Source: Physocladia obscura (taxonomy: Eukaryota > Chytridiomycota > Chytridiomycetes > Chytridiales > Chytriomycetaceae). Taken from it: a stretch of 15,028 bases of DNA. The position numbers and the translations under genes are program-made. The first letter of the stretch is position 1, and every line of letters begins with the position of its first letter. The notes under the pieces were generated by a model that saw only the letters and a list, made by a program, of their open reading frames with translations, was not told where the DNA came from and made no database searches. This document shows positions 1 through 10,200 of this stretch, one piece after another. Location of the stretch: positions 6,978-22,005 of the forward strand of contig JADGJH010000293.1 in NCBI GenBank assembly GCA_027596945.1, written 5' to 3'.

Positions 1-2658
1 GCACTAAACTGGTCGGTTCATCGAGAATCAAAACGTGTGGGTTACTTAAACTCATGGCGGCAAACACAACGCGACTCTTTTGGCCACCAGACAGCGTTCC
101 AATCGGTTGCAGCGCGGTTGTTCCCGTGAGACCAAACCGACCAAGAACGCGTCGGTAATCTTCTTCAGTGCGGCCCGGAAATTTGCCGTTCAGGAACTGC
201 ACTGAGCTCTGGGCGAGTTCCAGTTGGTCCACGTGGTGTTGCGAAAACAAACCTAGACGGAGCCGACCGTGGCGGTTGCAAATTCCTGCTGTCGGTTGAT
301 GTTCTCCAGTCAGGAGATATATCATTGTCGACTTTCCTGTTTATTTTTATATTATTTTTTTTTAATTCAATTTCCCTATCGCTATTTTTTACATACCTGC
401 TCCGTTTGGCCCAACAACAGCAACCTTACTGTCCATCTGCAAGTCAAAACTGATTTCGCTCAAAATCACACGGGTTGTGCCGGGATACGCAAACGTGACT
501 TCGTCCATTTGCAAGATTGGCGGCGACAGTTTCTCGGGCTCCGGGAACCTGAAATACAACTCCTTGCCTTCTCCTTCACCTAACCCATCCATATCGTCAT
601 TTGGTGGGGCAATTAGTTCAGGAAGCTTTTCAAGAATCTTGATTTTGCTTTGTGCTTGGGCTGCACCAAAAAAAAAAAAACAAGACAAACGATCGTCAAC
701 AAATTGTGATTAAAAACTGTATTATTTTATCACCGGCGCGATTCGCATTATATCTCCATCGGTCAATAAAAGCCTGCAAATGCTGTCGATATTGCAACTG
801 CGCTTCGTATTCTCGCACCTGGTTTTTTCTTCTCTCGGCCCGTGCATTGATATAACTACTGAAATTGCCCTTGTAATAATCAAGCAGTCCGTGGTGGAGA
901 TGAAATATATCAGTCGTGGTGGCGTCCAGGAAAGATCGATCGTGTGATACAAGCAAGAGTGTTGCATTCCAGTTTTGGAAATAATTTTCTAGCCAGACTA
1001 CAGCCGGGAAACTTTTTTGTTTTTGTTTATAAGATGAATGAACATTGCTGGGTCTCTCTTACTCAAGATAGTTGGTAACTTCGTCAGCAAGCAACAAATC
1101 TGGTCTACAGAACAAAGCACGAGCAAGTGCCAGCCGCTAAAGAGTATGAACAGTAAAATTAATAACAATAAGCAAATGGTGTTCAAATAATTTTGCTTTT
1201 TCTGTTTTACCATTCTCCAACCACCCGAAAAAGTTCGTGTAGCAGCACGCTGCTGTGCAGGAGTAAAACCAAGACCATTGAGAATCATCGATGCTCTTTA
1301 TGATATTTAAATAGATTAATAAAAATGCGAACAAAAGAATTCTTTTTTTTTTCCTGTGTTCAAGTTTTTTTTTGTGTTTTTTTTCCTTCTTTCACTCACT
1401 GCACTCGCTCTTTTCAAATGCATTATGTTGGGTAGCTATTTTTTTACCTGGATTCCGCTTTATCCGAATCGATTTCTTCAAGCTTAAGATAAACAGCCTT
1501 GAGTCGTTCGGCAGCGGCATTTGCTTCTTCGGGCGAAATCGACGTGCGTTGAATTGTCGCGTTCAGAGCCTTTTCTTCTGCAAGTAGTCCTTCACGTTCC
1601 ACATCAGCTTGTAGAACTGATGCTATTGCTTCTATATCACCTCCCGCAATCTAAGCAAATCATTTATTATTCAATAATAAATAAATAAATAAATTGTTTT
1701 TCTTTTTCTTTTGATGCTAACTACACTCGTTTCCACTTCTATTTTCATTTTTAATGCTCGCTCAAAAAATAGGTACCTCTTGTTCAACATGCAGAATTCG
1801 TATATGCGAGGGCAGCAGCAGCTCGCCATGAGCAATCGCTCTCAACAAAGTCGATTTGCCGATACCGTTCTTCCCAACGAGACCATACCGTCGACCATAC
1901 GACATACTCAAGTTTGCGCCCGTGAGAATCTTCTTGCCGGCGAAATGAATGTCAAAGTTTTCGATGCGAATGTCCTTTGAACGCGACTCGGCAGCGGACG
2001 AGGCAGGTTTCATCTGGTTGACAATCATTGCAGGTTTGACGTTGGGGTTCCAGACGGGGATGGCAGACTCGTAAGTCAGGTTTTTTGAGCCGCGCTCTTC
2101 GCGCTTAGAGGCAAGCTTCATTTCGGCTTTGCGCAGTTTCTTCTGGTCGACAGTGGAGGCAGCGGGGCCATGTTTAGAGTGGAGGTGGGCAAGGTCCGTT
2201 TTGGAGGGGGCGACGGTGGAGGCGAGGCCAAGGGCAGCAAGGGTGGCGGCCTTATCGTTGTCGGGGTGAAGAGTTTTGTTGCTGTTGTTGTGGTTGTTGT
2301 TGTTTGTTGCAATGTGGACGGTTGACGCTAGTTTGTAGTTTGTGTTTCTCTCAGTTTTGGTTTCGCTGGCCGGGTCAATGTCGGCGGCGAGACGGCTGCA
2401 CAGCACGCGCGCCTGCTCCTCGGTGACACCGGCGTCGTCGAGCAGCGGGTACAGGAACTCGAACACGGCGTCGCTGCCGAGGTCGTTGCCGGCCGCCGCG
2501 TCGAAGTAGCCCAGCGCGTACTCCAGCGTGTCGCCATCGAGCCGCCCCGCCGTCGCCCGCGAAAGCATTGTCTGCGCGAGGTCCCGAGCCGCACCCGCAC
2601 CCACACTACCATCGCTATCGGAACCGTACGTCTCCATTTCAATTCCTGTTCCCGGCAT
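1..2658 (-). CDS. GCN20: ABC-F ATPase, GCN20/ABCF3 type (3' end beyond left edge)
   Basis: Soluble twin-ATPase protein. In yeast, Gcn20 binds Gcn1 on ribosomes and promotes Gcn2 activation during amino-acid starvation; that role here is inferred from family. Exons read on the minus strand: 2658-1777, 1650-1448, 1295-1211, 1136-1063, 1011-734, 660-397, 336 to about 10. All join in frame to 704 residues. NBD1: Walker A GKNGIGKS (262-269), signature FSGGW (384-388), Walker B LLLADEVTN (404-412), VSHD in exon 5. The linker carries REYEAQ and KILEKLPEL, typical of the family. NBD2: Walker A GPNGAGKST (591-599, split by an intron), FSQHHVDQ, signature LSGGQ (677-681), then LILDEPT at the edge. Residues 1-190 are an acidic, partly low-complexity N-terminal region. 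The start at 2658 was chosen because the frame upstream to 2841 is low complexity and unlike the family. Probably about 50-70 C-terminal residues are missing. No transmembrane segment. Confidence 0.95.
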
Positions 2659-2875
2659 CTTTTCTTTGAAATAAATTGTCAAATTTTGAATGATAAAAAC
2701 ATATTTCGATGTGTTTTTTTGAGGTTCTAATAACAAAAATATTGTGCATCCAATCCAACCAACCAAATCCATTCCTCTTTTTTTTTTTCTTTTTAATTTC
2801 TTTAAATCCTTCCACCCGAACTCACATCTTGTTTCACTCAAAACTCACACACTTCACTCAATAGAATAGACACAA
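2659..2875 (-). other. Intergenic gap: GH26 3' UTR and ABC-F promoter/leader
   Basis: This 217-bp gap separates two minus-strand genes in tandem. Read on the minus strand it holds the 3' end of the GH26 gene, an A-rich stretch (plus-strand poly-T around 2778-2790), and the A-rich leader of the ABC-F gene just before the ATG at 2658 (A at -3). I see no canonical AATAAA, no TATA box I would defend and no further gene. Confidence 0.5.
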
Positions 2876-4378
2876 TCAGGTCAACATTACAGTTCCATCG
2901 CACCCAAACGTAAAAGAAGTGGCGGACGGCAACTGCTTCTGGAACCCAGTAATAATCTGCTGAAAAGCCGCCAACTGCGTCGAATCATTTGTCAGCCGCC
3001 AATCGCGCCAATAATTACTCAATATCTTTTCCTCTTCAAAATTCACCACTAGCTTCAGTTTCGGATATATCGACAACACTGTCTGGTTAAACAGCGAATC
3101 GTACCACTCCTGCCGGATAGTCACGGCACTCACGGCCAACGGATCCCCCGGCCACGTTGCCGTCGGGCCAGGCACCGTCGAAACTTCCCCATTCGCCAGG
3201 TACGTCTCGTTATACAGGTACGGCGCGCCCGTCTCCGGTAACATCATAGGCTTGCCGTGGCCATTCGGGCCGCAGAAGCGTGCGTAAAAGTTGTAGTACA
3301 GTTCCCACCATTGGTTGCCATTGGCCTGGTTGTAGCCGATACCCGTGAGGTAGGCATCAAAGAAACCGGGAGCAATGTCGTGGTTGTGGGTTTCATCAGG
3401 AGGATAGTAGTACAGGGACAGGGCAACCCAGTCCACGTAGTCGTCCCCCGGATAGTACGGGCCATACGGGTCGTCGTATTCATTAATGACGCCGTCACCG
3501 TTTGTATCGAGAAGGGCAAAACGAGGGTCGGACTTGTTAGTGGGCGGGGTTGTCGAACCTGAGTTGTTGAAGGGGTAACCGAAACCAATGTTTGGGCCCC
3601 AAACCATTGCCGTCATGTTTGTATGTTTGCGCACGGACAGAGTCATGTTTCGAAACAGCTCCGGGTAGCCAATGGGGTCAAACGACCAGGTGTTCCAGGG
3701 ACCTGTTTGTTTTAAACATTATTCATTTGGAGATTGATAATTTAACATACCGTTCATTTCGTGGCCAAAGCGAAGGAGGATAGGGACGCCGTAACGCGAG
3801 TTAATTTGGTAGAGGGCGGCCGACAGTGTGTCAAAGTGAACCTGCTGGTACAGGGAGATTGGGACTGCGGTGGGCTGGATGGTGAGTTCGAGCATGGCGC
3901 CTGTCCTGCCGCACTCTGAGCCGAACCAGTTGAGTAGACTGGCACTAAAGTAGCCAGGAATACTAGTGTCAAAGTCCATGAAAGTATTGCTGTCGATAGT
4001 TTGTTTGTTTATCAGTTTGCCAGGGGGAACACGTTGCACTCACAACACAAGCGGCTTGTATCCGTTCAGTTTGTCGACAATGGTGGTCGGCGTGTCATAG
4101 CTCCAGTCGAGCGAGAAGCCCAGCGTCAGAGCCGAGGTGATTGCGGGCTCGAGGCGCGCCAGGCCGGACGAAGTGTTGTGGTAGCAGGTGGGGTTTACGG
4201 TACCGTTGGGCAGGAAGGCGTTTGTGACGGCCTGCAACCCCGTGTAGAACGTCGGCGAGGCGCGCGAGTGCAGGTCGTAGATGCGCCACGCAAACCACAT
4301 CAGGCAGAAGAGTCCCATCAGCATGGCCACAAAGGCCTTGAGCCAGAACATTGCGTGGAGCAAGGCATGCCGTTTCAT
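2876..4378 (-). CDS. Membrane-anchored GH26-type (beta-mannanase-like) glycoside hydrolase
   Basis: Predicted secretory-pathway glycosidase, 466 aa. Exons on the minus strand: 4378-4044, 3989-3751, 3702-2876, with donors GTGAGT and GTATGT. Residues 11-31 form one hydrophobic helix after a basic start (MKRHALLH), so it looks like a type II signal anchor. The rest would be lumenal or extracellular and has many N-x-S/T sites. GH26 hallmarks are RFGHEMNGPW (candidate acid/base Glu189, its Gly codon split by intron 2), WVALSLYYYP, and MLPETGAPY (candidate nucleophile Glu348). A calcium-loop-like segment, DTNGDGVINEYDD (257-269), sits between the two catalytic Glu. The C-terminal FEEEK...WRDWRLTND pattern agrees with fungal proteins of this group. 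Family GH26 enzymes act mainly on beta-mannans, but the substrate here is not visible from sequence. The start codon lies 78 bp from the divergent USP start. Confidence 0.85.
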
Positions 4379-4456
4379 TTCTTCTTTTGATCAACCCTCC
4401 CACACAACCCACCAGAACTGACTGAACAAAACAAAACAAACAACCAACCACAAACA
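4379..4456. promoter_or_regulatory. Compact divergent promoter region between GH26 and USP genes
   Basis: Only 78 bp separate the minus-strand GH26 ATG (4378) from the plus-strand USP ATG (4457). The USP side is a CA-rich leader made of CAAAA and CAAC words, ending in ACAAACA before the ATG with A at -3, which is typical of fungal 5' leaders. No TATA box is obvious. The two genes probably share one control region, or their promoters reach into each other's transcribed sequence. Confidence 0.55.
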
Positions 4457-7246
4457 ATGCTGCAGTCGGGCGCGCTGGCCCTTGTCCTTGCGCCCACAGT
4501 GTCCGCCGCATGCTTCAGCTCCAACAGCGGCTCCTTCAGCAGCTCCAGCTTCTCCTCCAAGTACAATAAAGCCCAACGTCGCCTCCTCCGCGAAGCTGAC
4601 ACAGCAAATCACATTGTCGGCATCGATTACCTGACACTGCCCCCGTCTCCCGCTCGCATCCGCCGCCTTCTCGTTGTCTTGGCGCCCGCCACAACCAGCG
4701 TATCTCCCACCCAAACCGAGTGAGTGACGTACTCATCAGCGGCATCCATTGCTTTGCATATTCCATTAAACAAAACTCAAACCTCACTGGCAACAGTCCG
4801 CCGTGTCTGCTAATTCGGCCCGTTTCCGCGTCCGGCTCCGCAATCGCCAGACGCGTGGCTTTTGTCTGGTGGCATCCGCGTTGCTGGATTAACCTCGAAA
4901 TCTGCCTCGAAGCCAAACAAACCACTACAATCAAACTCCCCATCGCCGAAAACACGCGCCTCATCCACCTTCTCGCCGCCGCCGTCGCTATTGCTTTTCC
5001 AAACAGCAGTAATGACGTGGCTCTTGCCCAAATTACCACTTTCCCTGAAAAAAACAATCCGGTTGGCAAAGTGTCTTTGTTTTCGCATATTCTTGCCGCT
5101 GATTGTGATGCTGCTGCCCTAGTCTATAAGTTCTTTGCGATTCCCGTTAATCGCGTTTCGCGTATCTCCGATTCTTCTCTTCCGATTCCTCCAATCAAAG
5201 TTCGCGAAAATAATCTGCATTCTGAGTCAATGAGCTTGGATGAAGATGAAGATAACAATGATGCTGATGGCAATTATACTATTAATGTTCGTCTTGACGC
5301 TATTCTCCTCACGTCGCCTTCAATGCGGGCGAAATGTATCAAATTGCCTCCATATTGGAAAGCCAGCAATAGTAGTAGTAATATTAATGGCAGCAATCGC
5401 ATTGACACTTCGAAATCGAATGGCTATATTGTCGATAACAGCGATTATGATAATGGTGCTGATGATGATGAATATAATATACTTTTCTGGCCATTACCAA
5501 CAATAACTATATCAAAAGAGCAACCACCATCAAATCCAGAGTTTTCGAACGAATTATTAGTATCGACATTGAATGCATTGAAAAACAGCAATAGGAACAA
5601 TAATCACGATTATCCCTCAAATGGTGTTACTGCAAAAGAAAAAAAAAAGAATGATGATGATGATGTTCAAATTATTTCTTCTTCGGCTTCATCAAGCTCT
5701 ACATTATTTATTCCTATGACAACAAAGATAACAAAGACAACAATAACCGATACAATTGCAGCAATCATTCTTCCAGATCCCCCGTTGCCTGGTGAGTAAA
5801 GAGTGACTGAATCAGAAATTGCGAGCGTAACGATGTAAAAATGAAATGCAGCAAATTAAGAGCGTTCGATCAACTATTTATTCTGAATTGCCTCACGCAC
5901 TTATCCGTTTCATTCGCTACATTAATTAGGTGCCGCTGCAGCCGCTACAAAAAAACCACAAATCGAGATTCAACTCGAACCTCTAATTTCCACCACTACT
6001 GCCGTCACTACAGAAGCAGCAACCAAAAATCCAACAACAGTAATAACAACACCGTCAACAGCCGTCAAAATGGCATTTTTCCCAGCACCCGGCATGGTTG
6101 GACTCACAAACCTCGGCAATACATGCTACATGAACAGTGCACTCCAATGTCTCCTCCAAACCCCACCCCTGATTGCATTCTTTCTTGCATTCACCACGCA
6201 CAAGCCAGTTGAGTTGTCGTCACCACTATCTCTGACCGCTTCACAGCTGGCGCAAAACCGTAAAGCCAACGCAGCGGCGATCGATTTTGAGAAACAAATG
6301 CTCTGGAGCAGTGTACACTTGAACACGATGAACCCGATTGGCTCAAAAAATGGTGAAGTTGGCATGCTGTTTGCGCGACTCGTGCGAAGGGCGTGGGTTG
6401 ATGTGGGTGTACGGCAACAGATAAAAACTGAGCGGCTATCAGCGTTACTATTGTTGGCGGCTGCGAAAAAAGTGAAAACTGGAAGCGGTGATGAGAAAGA
6501 AGAAGTAGAAGAAGTAGCTTCTGCTGCTGATCTGGTGGCTGCTGCGACTGTGGCTGCTGGACCCACAGTGTTGGAAAATAAAAATCTGAAGCGAGCTGTT
6601 GGAGCGTATAACGAGAGTTTCGCGGGAAATGAGCAGCAGGATTCGCAGGAGTTCGTACAAGTGCTTGTGGATGCGTTGCATGAAGATTTCAAGGACTTGA
6701 AGAAGAAAAAAGACGGCGAAGTGGATGGGGGTAGTAGTAGTGCACTGTCTTCACCGATTGCAAGGATTTTTGAGGGCCAGTTCAAGTCACATATTGAATG
6801 TACTGAATGCGCAGAGTCGTCGGAGAAGCTTGACGCGTATACTCTGATTAGTTTGCCAGTTGTTGCTTCTGAACAAGAAAAATCAAATGAGAAGGATGAT
6901 GACGATGATAATGACGATGAGTTCTATGTCAAGGAAGCAGCGCACCAGAAACTACTTCGGGAACGAGGTGTTGTTGTGGCAGTTTCTGTTCCTGGACAGT
7001 CTGAGAATATTACATGGATACGAGTTTGGCCAAGTAGCAATGATGATGCTGCTACTGGTGTTGATGCTGTTGAAGAAATCCAAGAAGATGAAGGTGATGG
7101 TGTTTTCATGATTGGAAACGATCGTGTTAAAAAACTGGAGCGACGGCGAAAGCAACGAAGGCGGCACTATGACAAGTGGTGGATAAACGTATTTGACTTT
7201 AAACGCCAAGTTTGGCAACGTTGGAACAAGGCTACTTTTGGCAGTG

Positions 7247-7282
<36 letters not shown>

Positions 7283-10200
7283 GTAACAACTACTGCAATA
7301 ATAATAATAATAATAGCAGCGACAGTGAACACTATGACGAGGCTTGGTTCCAGAATCTTGAGGTTTACAGAGTCAAGCAAAGTGTTTTTGCTAAAAAATA
7401 TGACGACGACGAAAACGTTTCAGACATTGTAGCTTATGCAGCGAGATTTGATTCTGTCAATGACAGCGAAGAGAACGATAGTGGTGATAACAGTGACAAA
7501 TATGAGTTTGGAGGCGGCCGCAGTCGTCGCCGTTATCTCAACAACAGCAGACTGTTTGAAAACGCAATTCTTGTCGTTCTGCATCCTAACCTTGACAACG
7601 ACTCATGGCGGAATATGTGTCTTGGTTTAAACACAACAACCAGCGATGTGCTCGACTTTGACGCCGCCACCACTGGAGAACGTCGTCGACACAGCCGTCC
7701 CACCCAGTCAATGCAACTACCGGCCCCGCCCTCACCGCCGCCGCCGACTGCAGTTCAAGTCCCAGTCTATTTTACAACTGAAAGCAAACAATTAATGCAG
7801 CCGACGGGTATGCCGATTTTTGTGACACTTCCAAGTCAGATAACGGCCAAAGTCGCGATACCGCAGTTTGTTGTGAGCCAATACGCGGATGCGGATAGTT
7901 TGGTTGAAGCGGCGTTGGAAGCGCAGTTTGACAATGTATTTTATTACCAGATTGTCAAGACGTTGGATGAGCTGGGAGTGTGTCGGCTTCCGTTGTTTCA
8001 AAACCGATATCAGCGGCGGCGACAGCAGCGGCAGTGGGATGAAGAGGAAGATGAGGAGGAGGAGGAAGAGGAAGAGGCGGAAATTTTAGATTTCAGGAAA
8101 GTTGTACGGTATTGGAAGCAAATGAAGAACGATCCCGATTCTGGAAGTGGCGAGGCAGCGATGGATAAGCTTGTGGAAGCGGTACAAGAAAATATGGATT
8201 TACGAAAATATAAAATAGAGCAGCATTGTGAAAACCTGAATGGCTCTGGCGGTGGTCGTGAGGTGTTTGAGGACACGATGATGGAGCAAGACGACAGAAA
8301 CCACTACAACTACGACAACAAGAATGGTTTCAGTAGCTATAACGACAAGAACGAGAATGTAGTTGTTCCAATCGATAATTTATTCTCTGTCATTTTGTTT
8401 GAAAATGACGATGCCGACGACGATGACGACGACAACAGACGAGACCAAGTAGATGGCAACAACGACGAAGTTGAAGACAGAAAACGGCGTCTCGAAAGAT
8501 TTTATCGCGTCGATTACACAAAACCAGCACAAACAAAATGGCGGAAAGTGTATCCGGTAGACATTCCAACGATAAGCCCCGCAAAACATATTGAAGCGAT
8601 AGCAGCGGCTGGCGACGGCGAAAATGCGTACGCGTTCATCGATGCCATGCAGAGATATTTCAAGGACCCGGAATTGTTTTCTGGAGAAGACGCGAATGAC
8701 GCGTTGGCGTTGAGTACTTTTGAAGACTATGACAGTGAAGAAGAAGAAGAGGAAGAGGAAGAGAGGAGTGATGATTGGATTGATCAGCATGGCCAACAGC
8801 AACAGCCGCAGAAAAAAAATAGGAACAACCGGCAGTATTGTATGTACACTGATGTGAAGAAAATCAAAAAGAAAATGGTGTTTGTTGTCAAAATATTGCC
8901 GATTCATGCGGAAGTTTTGTTTTCTTGGTCGAAGGGAATTCCTTGTGCAGTTGAGTTGTTGTTATTTTATTTATTTGTTTAATATTTTTTAACAAGCAAA
9001 AATATGAAATACAGCCAGTATTTTCAAATTCTGCTTATTATGGTGCTATGAGAATTTCGCGTACTTTAGGGACTTCGAAGCCTGCTCTTACCTTGAACAC
9101 ATGTTTGCAAGAGTTTTTGAAGGAGGAACTGTTGGGAGAAAAAGACACTTGGTACTGTCCAAAATGCAAAGAACATCGCCAAATTAAAAAGAAGCTTGAT
9201 ATTCATAGCCTTCCGGAGGTACGTTATTCCCACTCCCCTTTTTTGTTTCCAAATCCTATGTAAATTTATTTATACAAATCAGATAATGGTTTTCCACTTT
9301 AAGCGATTCGCAAACAACGCCAACAGCAGCAGCCGACGCGGATTCCGATCATCGTCAAACAAAATTGAAGATCTTGTTGAGTTTCCTATAACTGGCTTGG
9401 ACCTTTCCCCTTTTTTGCCTCCTCCGCTATCGTCTGTTGCAGCGAAAATTATCATGCAACAAGATGACGTGGTAGTAGAAAAAGATCATACGCTGCGGCC
9501 ATCACTGACGAAAGGTGTTTCAAATACCCCTTCTATTGCATCGACTGCTATTATGGAGGAGAACGAGGAAATAATAATCGATGTCGATCTCCAACAACAA
9601 CAGCACCAGAAAGACAAGGGAGCTATGATGGAAGTGGAAAGGAATGTAAATAATGGAGACACAATTAAAAAAACGCTAGTGACTGTTATTGACGAAGAAG
9701 TCGTGGAGCGATTGTTGATGGGGTCAACTGCTGTTTCAAAAGACAATTGTGGCAGCGATGGTGCATATATTTATGATTTGTATGGTGTTTCAAACCATTA
9801 TGGCAATATGGGCGGAGGCCATTATACAGCAGCAGTCAAATCTTTGGAGAACGAAAATTGGTACGAAATGGATGATGCTCGGATTACAAAGCTGGATGAG
9901 AAAGACGTTATGGTTTGTATTTGTGTTTTTACTTTTTGTGTTTTTTTTTTGTTTAATTTTTATTTTATGGCGCAGTCAAACGCAGCGTATTTATTGTTTT
10001 ATAAGCGACGGGGAGAATATGCAAGAGACGATGCCCTTTCTTCGCGGATTGCATTGGAACAAGAGTTGTATATTGCAAGGCTGGAGGAGATCAGAAAAAA
10101 CGATGAAGCGATTATCGCTGAGCAACGTAAAGCCGAAATCGCAGCAGCAGTGGCCGCAGCCGCAGCCGTAAAAACTGTTTCCAAAAACTCACCCGCCAAG

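Noticed and set aside
2659..2841. In-frame extension of the ABC-F ORF upstream to an ATG at 2841
   Set aside because: The 61 extra residues come from T/A-rich spacer, look unlike the family, and the ATG at 2658 begins a normal acidic N-terminus with A at -3.
3257..3562. Plus-strand ORF opposite the GH26 gene
   Set aside because: It is a shadow of the GH26 exon in antisense; it has no recognisable domain, while the minus strand carries catalytic motifs.
4720..4796. GTG-started ORF at 4720 as a separate gene
   Set aside because: The GTG is the start of a GTGAGT donor; removing 4720-4796 joins exon 1 in frame to the rest of the USP. A non-ATG start is not expected here.
6070..6070. ATG at 6070 as the USP start
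   Set aside because: The frame stays open upstream through a good acceptor at 5929 and joins two further coding exons in frame, though a shorter isoform from 6070 cannot be excluded.
6126..6785. 219-aa minus-strand ORF opposite the USP Cys and QQD boxes
   Set aside because: It is antisense to a strongly conserved exon and is Ser/Ala-rich low complexity.
8380..8907. 175-aa hydrophobic minus-strand ORF
   Set aside because: Its Val/Phe/Leu richness is the antisense reading of the Asp/Glu/Lys codons of the USP insert.
8950..8982. USP ending at the stop at 8982
   Set aside because: The zinc CxxC, His box and last strands lie downstream and join in frame after an intron at 8950-9014.
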